Assembly (NCBI GenBank): GCA_964347945.1
Contig: CAYGAW010000086.1
Coordinates: 1 to 22,862, forward strand
From: CAYGAW01 sp964347945
GTDB taxonomy: Bacteria; Chloroflexota; Anaerolineae; UBA7937; B3-Chlor
Length of the DNA: 22,862 bases
Reading direction: 5' to 3'
A program made the translations under genes and the position numbers. Numbering within the stretch: the first letter of the stretch is position 1; each line of letters starts with the position of its first letter. The notes below the pieces were generated by a model, which saw only the letters and a list, made by a program, of their open reading frames with translations, was not told the origin of the DNA and did no database searches. Below, piece after piece: positions 1 to 7,420 of this stretch.

Positions 1-4
1 AGAG

Positions 5-10
5 TATCAT
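5..10 (+). promoter_or_regulatory. Possible -10 box of tRNA-Sec
   Basis: TATCAT lies 11 bases before the first tRNA base, a fitting place for a -10 element of a short-leader tRNA promoter. The -35 region would lie left of the window, so this cannot be confirmed. Confidence 0.3.
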
Positions 11-21
11 AGTAAATAGAT

Positions 22-117
22 GGGGGTGGTTGAGGCCCGGTGGTCTCCGCGGTCTTCAAAACCGTTGGTGGGTAGCGACGAGCTAGCCATGGTGGGTTCG
101 ACTCCCATCCACTCCCG
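22..117 (+). tRNA. selC: Selenocysteine tRNA (tRNA-Sec, anticodon UCA)
   Basis: Folds as a bacterial tRNA-Sec. The acceptor stem has 8 bp (22-29 with 109-116, one G-U pair). The D stem has 6 bp (32-37 with 42-47) and a 4-base loop. The anticodon stem is 49-53/61-65, with loop 54-60 holding TCA at 56-58. The long variable arm has stem 71-76/82-88. The T arm is 92-96/104-108 with loop TTCGACT. The discriminator is G117 and no CCA is encoded. The 8-bp acceptor plus 5-bp T stem, the 6-bp D stem and UCA together separate it from tRNA-Ser and from suppressor tRNAs. It inserts selenocysteine at UGA codons with SelB. selA, selB, selD and any selenoprotein are outside the window. Confidence 0.95.
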
Positions 118-423
118 TGGACTCCCCGCCCTGTACTCCCCTGTTGAAATCTGCTCTGGTTGATGACGTAGGCCCTTGGGGACCGGCGCTACTGCGGAGG
201 CCCTGGCGGCCGCGTAGGATCCATCGCTGTTGCGAGGGTTCGGTATCTGCGACGTGGACGTACAGTGTCCGTTAGGAGTGACTTCCCAGATTCACTTTAC
301 CCTAGCTGTCTACGCCTGTTGATTGTGTCTGGCTGTGCACGGATCGATGACCCGATCTGAGGACGTGTCCCGTTGGCTGCCGAGTGGGAACTCATCGTGG
401 GGATCGAGAGAGTTCCGTCCGGA
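118..423. other. Stretch of about 300 bases without a recognisable gene
   Basis: Lies between tRNA-Sec and the 3' end of the converging amidohydrolase gene. Short open frames here have no recognisable protein character. I see no T-tract terminator; the only notable pairing is a 6-bp inverted repeat (GGAACT/AGTTCC, near 388-416). Confidence 0.5.
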
Positions 424-1182
424 TCACCGGCTGGCAAGTTGGATGCCAAACAACCCAGCGGCGTTCGAGCTCCACAGCTTGTCCTTCTGTGACTCGCTGA
501 GGTGGGCAAGGCGCACCCGTGCCATCTCGAACTCCTGATGGTACACCGGAGCCCCGCTGGCGAAGATCACGCGCTCTTCTCCGACCTCAGTCACTATCTC
601 TTCGATGAAGTCTTCGCGGTACGTGCCCGCTGTCTCGATCACGACATTGGGACAGGCCTCTAGCATCCGTCTGGCCTCAAAGAGCAGGATCCCGCAGATA
701 TTGATCTGACCGCCATTGCAGGCCACGAATTGGACATCGGGAAAGCGGGATGCCAGGTCCCAGATCTGCGTGGGATGAGAGACCCGCACGTGCCCCGTGT
801 TGACCACGACCGGTTGGTTGTAGCGAGCCGCCTCTTGCACGATCGATACTACCACGTCGTCGTTTGCCTGGAAATTCTCTTCCCAGGGGTCGAGGTAGAG
901 GCCACACGCTCCAAGCTCTTCGAAGCCCCTTCGCACCTCGGCCACTGCTTTCTCTAGCTGCCACGGATCAACGCGGCAAAGCCCCATGAAGCGGTCAGGG
1001 CGCTCGCGGACGGCGTCTGAGACCAGTTCGTTCATGGGGCCGAGGTGATACTCAGAAGGTTTGACAGGGACGAGTACGGCCTTGTCGATTCCCAGCCGCT
1101 CCATGTTGCTCTTGATCTCTTCGAGTGATTGTCCGTACCCAAACAGACTGGGGCCCAAGTAGACGCGCGCATCAACGATCAT
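424..1182 (-). CDS. Amidohydrolase-2 family protein, metal site lost
   Basis: A 252-residue TIM-barrel protein of the amidohydrolase-2 (PF04909-like) type, about the same length as the gene just upstream and clearly related to it. Compared with that neighbour, each expected metal ligand is replaced: the N-terminal HxH is R6/Y8, the barrel His after strand 5 is N128, the GHAGG His is replaced in ACNGG (about residue 155), and the catalytic Asp of ASDGP is G210. It is therefore probably not a metal-dependent hydrolase and may be a partner or regulatory subunit. The start is two bases after the stop of the 1185-1925 gene, so the two are co-transcribed and probably translationally coupled. The barrel assignment comes from family resemblance; the substrate is unknown. 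Confidence 0.8.
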   Translation of the reverse strand: MIVDARVYLGPSLFGYGQSLEEIKSNMERLGIDKAVLVPVKPSEYHLGPMNELVSDAVRERPDRFMGLCRVDPWQLEKAVAEVRRGFEELGACGLYLDPWEENFQANDDVVVSIVQEAARYNQPVVVNTGHVRVSHPTQIWDLASRFPDVQFVACNGGQINICGILLFEARRMLEACPNVVIETAGTYREDFIEEIVTEVGEERVIFASGAPVYHQEFEMARVRLAHLSESQKDKLWSSNAAGLFGIQLASR

Positions 1183-1184
1183 GG

Positions 1185-1925
1185 TCAGTGTCCGCCTGTG
1201 GTTACCCTGTCGAGGATTGCCTGTATGCTCTTGTGAAAAACGCCTTCTTCATCCTGTGCAATGAGCCCAGCCATCTTCACCTTGTGCACCTCGATTCTTG
1301 GATCACATCCCGGGCCGTCGCTGGCGTAGAGTACGCGTGAGGCACCAATGCGTTGCACAGCTTCCTTGATAGCCTGCGGGTAGGGCAAGGCTGAGGTATC
1401 CAGCACGATGTTGGGATGACTCTCTGCCGCTCGTATCGCATCCTTCCAATGGAAGTAGCCTCCCGCGTGCCCCAGGATGATCGTAGCATCAGGACATGCT
1501 TCGGCCGCTTGAGCGATCTGGAGCGGTAAAGTCAGCTCTTCGTCACCGCAATGGAACAGAACGGGAGCCCGATAACGGGTGGCCAAGTGAATGATCTCGA
1601 CGGTTTCCGGCCCTGCTGGGTGGCACAGGTTGCCAACCGGATGCAGTTTCAACCCTTTGAAGCCGTAGAGCTCCATTGCCTTCTCGAAAAGCTGGTGAGC
1701 CTCCTCCCCCCGACCTGGATTCATCCGCGCATAGCCGATTAGCCGCTCGGGATACTTCTCAACAGCCTCGGCTATGTATTCGATTGATCCCTCCACATCG
1801 GGCGCATCACCATAGGTCATGATGATGCTCTTGTCTATGCCTGCCTCATCCATGAGGCGAACGATGGTTTCCGGTGGGTCGTACCACCCAAACTTGTCCA
1901 CATGTGTGTGAGAATCGATGATCAT
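1185..1925 (-). CDS. Amidohydrolase-2 family metal-dependent hydrolase
   Basis: A 246-residue protein of the amidohydrolase-2 superfamily (relatives include hydrolases and decarboxylases with one divalent metal). Visible metal ligands are H6 and H8 (DSHTH near the N terminus), H125 (LFHCGD), H153 (GHAGG) and D203 (ASDGP); GLKLHP at 91-96 is also family-typical. There is no signal peptide, so it is cytoplasmic. The ATG start is preceded by an AGGGGGA ribosome site 8 bases upstream. It is the first gene of a two-gene unit with the degenerate paralog at 424-1182. The substrate cannot be told from sequence. It is transcribed divergently from the wtp-moa operon, with 460 bases between them. Confidence 0.88.
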   Translation of the reverse strand: MIIDSHTHVDKFGWYDPPETIVRLMDEAGIDKSIIMTYGDAPDVEGSIEYIAEAVEKYPERLIGYARMNPGRGEEAHQLFEKAMELYGFKGLKLHPVGNLCHPAGPETVEIIHLATRYRAPVLFHCGDEELTLPLQIAQAAEACPDATIILGHAGGYFHWKDAIRAAESHPNIVLDTSALPYPQAIKEAVQRIGASRVLYASDGPGCDPRIEVHKVKMAGLIAQDEEGVFHKSIQAILDRVTTGGH

Positions 1926-2385
1926 GTAAGGAATCCCCCTACAGCGTGGTTCCGGTCTCCGTCCTCCGAAGTTGGATCTCTTCTTCGTTCCAATTCACAC
2001 GGGATCTAGCCAGTTGCGAGACCAGTCGTCCGCGCTCTATCTCTGTGCACGCGTAGGATCATAGATGGCCGCATGATCTGTCACGGGCACTTCTCCACGA
2101 GGGTAGGTTCTGTTGCCGCATCGGTATTGGGGTTCGAGGTTCGCTGTGTGGCTCTGAGCATTGTACATGCAGACCGGTTCGCGTGTCAAGATCAAGGCGT
2201 GGTCCAGGGACGCACGAGCTCTCCGCATCCAGACGCACCGCACGTCCTTTGCTAGGGAGTGGAGTTAGGGCATAGTACCGTGGGGATCTTCGCTTATGGG
2301 TGGGCCTGGGTGGCCATGACCAGGTTCACGCAGGGACGGACACTCCGGCACGGGACGTAGCTGTTAGGAGCCGGCGAACAGGGAC
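1926..2385. other. 460-base divergent intergenic region
   Basis: Separates the minus-strand amidohydrolase pair from the plus-strand wtp promoter. Short open frames on both strands look like chance frames. I could not find a convincing promoter for the amidohydrolase genes here, nor a known RNA motif. It should contain that promoter, and any operator for it. Confidence 0.5.
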
Positions 2386-2414
2386 TTGCCTTTCCAAACA
2401 GGATGCCATATAAT
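2386..2414 (+). promoter_or_regulatory. Promoter of the wtp-moa operon
   Basis: TTGCCT (2386-2391), a 17-base spacer and a perfect TATAAT (2409-2414) form a strong sigma-70-type promoter. Transcription would start near 2421, just before the first riboswitch at 2440. The same TTGCCT-17 architecture recurs at 14691-14719. Confidence 0.8.
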
Positions 2415-2439
2415 GTAGACAGAACTCAGCAAGAGTCGT

Positions 2440-2539
2440 TTCTCCGACCCAGCGGGCCTCAAGGCTCATAGGGCCTATGGACGCTGGGCGATAGGGCGTA
2501 GCTGGAAACGGCTACACCTCCCGTGCTTGGAAAGGAGAA
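2440..2539 (+). ncRNA. Moco riboswitch, copy 1
   Basis: Resembles the Moco RNA motif (moaA leader family), which responds to molybdenum or tungsten cofactor. Closing stem P1 pairs 2440-2445 with 2534-2539. A 7-bp stem pairs 2448-2454 with 2482-2488. A hairpin GTAGCTG-GAAA-CGGCTAC carries a GAAA tetraloop. The conserved 3' segment (CCTCCC, then TTGGAAAGGAG, 2517-2537) is typical of the family. It sits 20 bases after the predicted start site and is followed by a terminator hairpin. The target genes (Mo/W transport and moaACDE) fit the family. The assignment rests on remembered motif features, not a covariance search. Confidence 0.85.
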
Positions 2540-2560
2540 GGACGATGAATGGCAAGACTG

Positions 2561-2597
2561 ACGGCGTCCACCACTTTCCAGGTGGGCGCCGTTTTGC
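2561..2597 (+). terminator. Intrinsic terminator after riboswitch copy 1
   Basis: A 12-bp inverted repeat, 2561-2572 with 2581-2592 (one U-G pair), has an 8-base loop and is followed by TTTTG. It lies 21 bases after the end of the first Moco riboswitch, as expected for a cofactor-controlled attenuator. Confidence 0.72.
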
Positions 2598-2637
2598 TTG
2601 GCGCTGTCCACTGGGCCAGCTAGAAAATCCGGGCAAG

Positions 2638-2732
2638 TCTCCGACCCATTGACCCTAAGGGCGAAAGCCTATGGGCCATGGGCGACAGGGTGCGGCTGGA
2701 AACAGCCGTGCCTCCCGTGCTTGGAAAGGAGA
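2638..2732 (+). ncRNA. Moco riboswitch, copy 2
   Basis: A second copy of the same fold 98 bases after the end of the first. P1 pairs 2638-2642 with 2728-2732. CCCAT/ATGGG pairs 2645-2649 with 2678-2682. A sub-hairpin is capped by GAAA (2663-2666). A GCGGCTG-GAAA-CAGCCGT hairpin spans 2692-2709. The 3' conserved block 2711-2731 is identical over 21 bases to 2517-2537 of copy 1, while the rest has diverged but kept the pairing. No T-tract terminator follows, so it may act on translation or through the hairpin at 2768-2814. Confidence 0.85.
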
Positions 2733-2767
2733 CCTGGGCCGATGTGGGTGTTCCTTCACATCATTCC

Positions 2768-2814
2768 CATCCACTCCTTTCGGACCGGGCACAGTAAAAA
2801 GGAGGTGATGGGGT
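2768..2814 (+). promoter_or_regulatory. Hairpin containing a perfect Shine-Dalgarno-like sequence
   Basis: AAGGAGGTGAT (near 2799-2809) matches the full anti-Shine-Dalgarno complement of 16S rRNA. Bases CCCATC..CTCCTTT just upstream can pair with AAAGGAG..GATGGG across a 2x2 internal loop, which would hide it. No normal start codon sits 5-10 bases after it; the nearest ATG (2808) is only about 2 bases away and would encode a 10-residue peptide. It may be the expression platform of riboswitch copy 2. The hairpin is visible; the role is inferred. Confidence 0.4.
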
Positions 2815-2883
2815 GTAGAATCGATCTCATCTGGAGGTGACCGAGGTAGAGAAGATCGCTATGTTAGTGTAGGAACACTCTGA

Positions 2884-3894
2884 ATGGGACTGAGATTCGT
2901 GAACGACAGAGGGATTCGTGTTTTTGTGTCGGCGATGGCGTTGCTAGCCGTGTCATTGGCGGCTTGCAGCCCGGCGCCTGCTGCGCATACGGAAGACGCA
3001 CCAGCTACCCCGGAACTGGAGGGCAAGATTACCGTCTTCCACGCTGGGAGCTTGACTGTCCCCCTGGATGCCCTGACCGATGCATTTGAAGCCCGGCACC
3101 CCAAGGTGAGGATTGAGACCGAGGCTTCAGGTAGCAATGCGGCGGCTCGGAAGATCAGTGAGTTGGACCGACACGCGGACCTCATGTTGTCGTCCGACTA
3201 CGCAGTGATCGAGGAGCTGCTGATGCCCGACTTCGCGGATTGGTATGTCCAGTTCGCCCGCAACACGATGGTGATCGCATACACCGACCAGTCTCTGTAT
3301 GCCGACGAGGTGGATGCCGACAACTGGCACGATGTTCTCACCCGTGAGGGCGTGGTTGTGGGCCGTGGCGACGAGGACGTTGATCCGTGCGGGTATAGGA
3401 CGTTGCTGGTCTGGCAACTGGCTGAGAAGCATTACGGCGTGCCTGGCTTGTATGGTGTCCTGGATGAGGCCTCTCCGCTGGAGTACGTCCGGCCCAAGTC
3501 CGAGGACTTGCTGGCATTGCTGCAGTCGGGCGACATGGACTATGCGTGGGAGTATCGCTCGGTGGCCGTGCAACATGGCCTCAGATTCGTGGAGCTACCT
3601 GATGAGATCAACCTGAGCCGGGTGGAGCACGCTGATTCCTACGCCGAGGCATCCGTCGAGATCACTGGTCAGGAGCCGAACACAACAATAACGATGGTCG
3701 GCAAACCCATCGTCTACGGGGTTACGATTCCCAAGGTGGCATCCAGACCGGACTTGGCTGTGGAATTCGTGAAGTTCCTCATAGGCCCAGACGGCCAGGC
3801 GATAATGGAAGAGCAGGGGCAGCCGCCCGTTGTGCCCGCCGTGGCCAGCGACAAGGCAGCGCTGCCGGCTCAACTCCAGGCTCTGGTCCAATAG
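2884..3894 (+). CDS. wtpA: Tungstate/molybdate ABC transporter, substrate-binding lipoprotein
   Basis: A 336-residue protein that captures tungstate or molybdate outside the membrane for WtpBC. Residues 1-27 form a lipoprotein signal with lipobox SLAAC (C28). The mature part matches the archaeal WtpA pattern: VFHAGSLTVPL near residue 50, EASGSNAAARKI, SSDYAVIEELL, FADWYVQFARN, DPCGYRTLLVWQLAEKHY and GKPIVYGVTIPK. These are WtpA rather than ModA hallmarks. ATG 2884 directly follows an in-frame TGA (2881-2883), so the start cannot be further upstream; AGGAA at 2871-2875 gives an 8-base spacing. First gene of the operon behind the tandem Moco riboswitches. The family binds tungstate very tightly and molybdate well, so the true ligand is open. 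Confidence 0.92.
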   Translation: MGLRFVNDRGIRVFVSAMALLAVSLAACSPAPAAHTEDAPATPELEGKITVFHAGSLTVPLDALTDAFEARHPKVRIETEASGSNAAARKISELDRHADLMLSSDYAVIEELLMPDFADWYVQFARNTMVIAYTDQSLYADEVDADNWHDVLTREGVVVGRGDEDVDPCGYRTLLVWQLAEKHYGVPGLYGVLDEASPLEYVRPKSEDLLALLQSGDMDYAWEYRSVAVQHGLRFVELPDEINLSRVEHADSYAEASVEITGQEPNTTITMVGKPIVYGVTIPKVASRPDLAVEFVKFLIGPDGQAIMEEQGQPPVVPAVASDKAALPAQLQALVQ

Positions 3895-3910
3895 AGAGAT
3901 CGAAGATCAT

Positions 3911-3942
3911 CCTCCCACAGGTCTCAATAGACCTGCGGGAGG
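3911..3942 (+). terminator. Intercistronic hairpin between wtpA and wtpB
   Basis: An inverted repeat, 3911-3923 with 3930-3942, has two 6-bp blocks around one A/C mismatch, a 6-base loop, and GGGCTTT after it. There is no long T run, so it may act as a partial terminator or RNA-stability element that keeps binding-protein mRNA above permease mRNA, a common arrangement in ABC operons. Confidence 0.5.
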
Positions 3943-3962
3943 GGCTTTGGGGGAAGAGATAG

Positions 3963-4766
3963 ATGAAAGGCCTATTCGCGGATAGAATGCGCGTCACTTT
4001 TGTCGCTCTCGGACTCATACTGGTGCTGTTCGTGGCCTGGCCGCTTCTGCGGACAGTGACGGCGTCGAGTCCGGCTGTTCTTTGGGAAACCGTCTTGGAC
4101 AGGGAGGTGCGTGATTCCATACTACTCACCTTTGGTGCCTCTCTAGTGGCCACGATCATCGCTCTCTTCACGGGTGTTCCGTTGGCCTACCTCCTGGCGC
4201 GCGTTGATTTCTTCGGTAAGCGGCTCATTGAGGGAATTATCGACGTTCCTATCGTGGTGCCCCATACGGCGGCAGGCATCGCTCTCCTCATGGCTTTCGG
4301 ACGGCGAAGCCTGCTTGGGAGGGGGTTTGGACTGGTGGGTGTCGAGTTCGTGTCGGCGGAGCCTGGCATCGTTATTGCGATGCTGTTCGTGAGCCTATCA
4401 TTCTTGGTCAACTCTGCCCGCGAAGGCTTTGAGGCTGTTGACCCGCGACTGGAACGCGTAGCCCGGACCCTGGGCGCCTCTCCATGGCGGGCATTCTGGC
4501 GCGTTTCTCTGCCGTTGGCTTGGCGTAGCATTCTCTCGGGACTGGTCCTCATGTGGGCGCGCGGGCTCAGTGAGTTTGGAGCGGTCGTCATTCTGGCGTA
4601 CCATCCCATGGTGGCGCCCGTCTTGCTATACGAGCGTTTCGAGTCTTTTGGGCTCGACTACTCGCGGCCTGTGGCAACACTCATGATCCTGATATGTTTG
4701 GCGACCTTTGTGATCTTGAGGGCCACCGCCGTGGGTAGTGCAAGCAGAGAAAGGCAGGGTCTGTGA
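3963..4766 (+). CDS. wtpB: Tungstate/molybdate ABC transporter, permease
   Basis: A 267-residue inner-membrane permease of the BPD-transport type, with about six hydrophobic helices beginning near residues 9-30. The EAA loop that docks on the ATPase is visible as RVARTLGASPWRAFWRVSLPL (about residues 165-185), and MWARGLSEFGAVVILAY follows as in ModB/WtpB proteins. It lies between wtpA and wtpC, and its stop overlaps the wtpC start as GTGA (4763-4766), so wtpC translation is probably coupled. Length and motifs are normal for the family. Confidence 0.92.
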   Translation: MKGLFADRMRVTFVALGLILVLFVAWPLLRTVTASSPAVLWETVLDREVRDSILLTFGASLVATIIALFTGVPLAYLLARVDFFGKRLIEGIIDVPIVVPHTAAGIALLMAFGRRSLLGRGFGLVGVEFVSAEPGIVIAMLFVSLSFLVNSAREGFEAVDPRLERVARTLGASPWRAFWRVSLPLAWRSILSGLVLMWARGLSEFGAVVILAYHPMVAPVLLYERFESFGLDYSRPVATLMILICLATFVILRATAVGSASRERQGL

Positions 4767-5824
4767 AGAACGGAGGGCACGTACAGTTACAAGGGCTGTG
4801 GGTTGACCTTGAGGAGTTTCAGTTGCGTGAGATCGACCTCGAGGTGGAGGCTGGTCAGTACTCCGTAGTTCTGGGCCCGACTGGGGCCGGCAAGACCGTA
4901 CTGTTGGAGACCATAGCAGGCCTGTGGCGGCAATCCAGGGGTCGGATCCTGCTCGACGGGGAAGATATTGGCGGTGCCCCTCCGGAGCGACGCGGCGTAG
5001 GGTTCGTGTATCAGGATTACGCCTTGTTTCCTCACCTTACCGTGGGGGAGAATATCGCTTTCGGGCTTACTCTCAAGGGAATGCCCCACACTGAGGTGCG
5101 CGATCGCGTGGACAAGATCAGTGCGATGCTGGACATCCAGCGCCTGCTTGGCCGGCGAACGGGGACACTTAGCGGCGGCGAACAGCAGCGCACTGCCCTT
5201 GCCCGCGCGCTTCTCGTTGAGCCTCGGCTGTTGCTCTTGGACGAGCCATTGAGCGCCCTCGATCCAGAGACCCGGGAGACGTTGCGCCACGACGTAGGCC
5301 GACTGCAGCGGCGACTAGGGGTAACCACGATCCACGTGACCCACGATTTCGAGGAGGCCGTGGCGTTGGCAGACCGCGTCGCCGTGATGAACGACGGTCG
5401 CATCGTTCAGGTTGGCACGCCAGAGGACATCTTCAGAAGGCCGGCATCAGAGTTCGTGGCTCGCTTTGTAGGGGTGAGGAACGTTTTCAAAGGTGTGGCA
5501 CATCAAGGAGAAGATGGCCATAGTGCTCTGTCTGCGGAAGGCTTGGACATCGATGTTGTCACTGCTCTAACGGGGCAGGTCCACGGTTCGGTTAGACCAG
5601 AGGACATCCTGATTTCCAAGGAGCCCCTGCGATCGAGCGCGAGGAACCGCTTTGTGGGCCGTGTTGTCAACATCGTTGAGAGAGGTGCCATTGTCTGGGT
5701 GACTGTGCGAGTGCCTCCCGACTTCACCTGCATGATCACCAGAACATCCCTCGAGGAGATGGGGCTCAGAGAGGGGATGGAGGTACACATCGCGTTCAAG
5801 TCCTCGGCGGTACACGTGTTCTGA
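4763..5824 (+). CDS. wtpC: Tungstate/molybdate ABC transporter, ATPase
   Basis: A 353-residue ATPase that powers import through WtpB. Walker A is GPTGAGKT (38-45), the Q-loop is YQDYALFPH (83-91), the signature is LSGGEQQR (136-143), Walker B is LLLLDEP (156-162), and the switch His lies in HVTHDFEEAV. The C-terminal third (from about residue 235) resembles a TOBE oxyanion-sensing domain (SVRPEDILIS), typical of ModC/WtpC. It starts at GTG 4763, overlapping the wtpB stop by four bases. All motifs are intact. Confidence 0.93.
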   Translation: MKNGGHVQLQGLWVDLEEFQLREIDLEVEAGQYSVVLGPTGAGKTVLLETIAGLWRQSRGRILLDGEDIGGAPPERRGVGFVYQDYALFPHLTVGENIAFGLTLKGMPHTEVRDRVDKISAMLDIQRLLGRRTGTLSGGEQQRTALARALLVEPRLLLLDEPLSALDPETRETLRHDVGRLQRRLGVTTIHVTHDFEEAVALADRVAVMNDGRIVQVGTPEDIFRRPASEFVARFVGVRNVFKGVAHQGEDGHSALSAEGLDIDVVTALTGQVHGSVRPEDILISKEPLRSSARNRFVGRVVNIVERGAIVWVTVRVPPDFTCMITRTSLEEMGLREGMEVHIAFKSSAVHVF

Positions 5825-5859
5825 GGTTAAGCTGTCACTGAGGGAATAGGGACTGAGTC

Positions 5860-6855
5860 ATGACGCATCTCGACGCCTACAACCGCCCAATAAGCTATTT
5901 GCGCATATCCGTGACCGATCGGTGCAATCTGCGGTGCGCTTACTGCATGCCCCCTGAAGGCGTGCAGTGGGTTTCTCACGGCGAGATCTTGGGCTACGAA
6001 GAGATCGAAACCGTTGTGCGGGCCGCCGCCGAACTGGATATCAGCAAGGTGCGACTCACCGGTGGCGAGCCCCTGGTGCGACTGGGAATAGTCGACCTCG
6101 TGCGCATGTTGGCCAGCGTTCCTGGAGTTGACGACCTGGCGATGACCACCAACGGGATCCTCTTGTCACGCTTTGCATCCGCATTGGCGGAAGCGGGTCT
6201 TCAAAGGGTCAATATCAGTCTCGATTCTCTGCGACCTGACCGTTTCAGGAGCATCACCCGCGGAGGGCGATTGGAGGAAGTCCTTAGGGGCATGGAAGCG
6301 GCACGACAGGCCGGATTGGAACCAATCAAGATCAACACTGTGGTCATTCGGGGGATGAACGATGATGAAGTGGTGAGCTTGGCCCGTCAGACGATGGAAG
6401 AGGGTTGGAACCTGCGGTTCATCGAATTCATGCCTGTGGGTATCGGCACTTGGATCGGCGATCAATGGAGGGCGCATGTGGTGACTGCGAAGGAGATACG
6501 AGACCGGATAGAATCTGCACTGGGGAGGCTGGAGCCGGTCAGGGTGAGTAGGGGGAGTGGTCCGGCTCGGTACTATCGCCTAGCTGGAGCTCATGGGAGT
6601 CTCGGTTTCATTACGGCCATCAGCGATCACTTCTGCTATCAATGCAACAGGATGCGGCTTACAGCGGATGGGCAGCTGCGTCCGTGTCTACTCTCGGATG
6701 AGGAGATAGACCTGCGCCCTGCGCTGCGCCACCGCGGAGATGTTACTGGAATCAAGGAGTTGTTGCTGAGAGGAGTGCAGAGCAAGCCGCGGCAGCATCC
6801 TCTTCTCGACTCGCCCGGGCCAGATAAGAGAACAATGTCGCAGATCGGCGGCTAG
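5860..6855 (+). CDS. moaA: GTP 3',8-cyclase MoaA
   Basis: A 331-residue radical SAM enzyme that performs the first step of molybdopterin synthesis, turning GTP into 3',8-cyclo-H2-GTP. It carries both [4Fe-4S] sites: N-terminal CxxxCxxC at C22/C26/C29, and C-terminal C259, C262 and C276. LTGGEPLVR (66-74) is the SAM-binding GGE region. The C terminus ends in Gly-Gly, a conserved tail needed for activity in studied MoaA. It follows wtpC by 35 bases, in the same operon under the Moco riboswitches, so transport and synthesis would be shut down together when cofactor is plentiful. Confidence 0.96.
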   Translation: MTHLDAYNRPISYLRISVTDRCNLRCAYCMPPEGVQWVSHGEILGYEEIETVVRAAAELDISKVRLTGGEPLVRLGIVDLVRMLASVPGVDDLAMTTNGILLSRFASALAEAGLQRVNISLDSLRPDRFRSITRGGRLEEVLRGMEAARQAGLEPIKINTVVIRGMNDDEVVSLARQTMEEGWNLRFIEFMPVGIGTWIGDQWRAHVVTAKEIRDRIESALGRLEPVRVSRGSGPARYYRLAGAHGSLGFITAISDHFCYQCNRMRLTADGQLRPCLLSDEEIDLRPALRHRGDVTGIKELLLRGVQSKPRQHPLLDSPGPDKRTMSQIGG

Positions 6856-6937
6856 GAAATCGGGCCGCTGGTGCTGACCTGTCGCAGGGCGGCTGGCAAG
6901 AAGCTCTGCAGCCGCGAGTGATCGTGGAGGAGGCATC

Positions 6938-7420
6938 GTGAGACTAAGTCACATAGATGAGGAAGGACGCGTCCAAATGGTGGACGTTGGTGGAAAACCG
7001 GACATGGATCGTGTGGCAGTTGCCAAGGGCCACGTAGCTATGCGCCCGGAGACGCTGCAGCTCATTGTGGAAAAGGGAGTGCCCAAGGGAGATGTTCTCG
7101 CCGTTGCTCAGGTGGCAGGGATCATGGCTGCGAAGCGTGTTCCGGATCTGATCCCGCTGTGCCATCCTCTGCTCTTGACCAAGGTCGACGTGGAGTTTGA
7201 GCTGGACGAGGAGGACTCCCGGGTCGAGATTACCGCCATCGCGCACAGCCGAGGAAAGACCGGGGTGGAGATGGAAGCACTCACGGCGGTCGCCGTCGCT
7301 GCTCTCACGATCTACGACATGACAAAAGCTGTCGAGCGGACGATGCGGATCGGAGGCATCCGCCTGGTGCGCAAGAGCGGTGGGAAGGGTGGGGACATCG
7401 TCTTGGAGAGCAACCTGTGA
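6938..7420 (+). CDS. moaC: Cyclic pyranopterin monophosphate synthase MoaC
   Basis: A 160-residue cytoplasmic enzyme that converts the MoaA product to cyclic pyranopterin monophosphate. It has the family opening LSHIDEEGRVQMVDVGGKP, then IPLCHPLLLTKVDVEFE, GKTGVEMEALTAVAVAALTIYDM and KAVERTMRIGGIRLVRKSGGK, including the active-site regions. GTG 6938 is chosen because GGAGGAGG lies just upstream. The stop overlaps the moaD start (GTGA, 7417-7420). Length and motifs are normal. Confidence 0.96.
   Translation: MRLSHIDEEGRVQMVDVGGKPDMDRVAVAKGHVAMRPETLQLIVEKGVPKGDVLAVAQVAGIMAAKRVPDLIPLCHPLLLTKVDVEFELDEEDSRVEITAIAHSRGKTGVEMEALTAVAVAALTIYDMTKAVERTMRIGGIRLVRKSGGKGGDIVLESNL

Noticed and set aside
2598..2840. 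80-codon frame across the second riboswitch
   Set aside because: It runs through a structured RNA element and has no family resemblance; only the last 10 codons deserve mention, as a possible leader peptide.
2881..2883. TGA before wtpA as a selenocysteine codon
   Set aside because: No coding-like sequence lies upstream in that frame and no SECIS-like hairpin follows; it is an ordinary stop that bounds the start.
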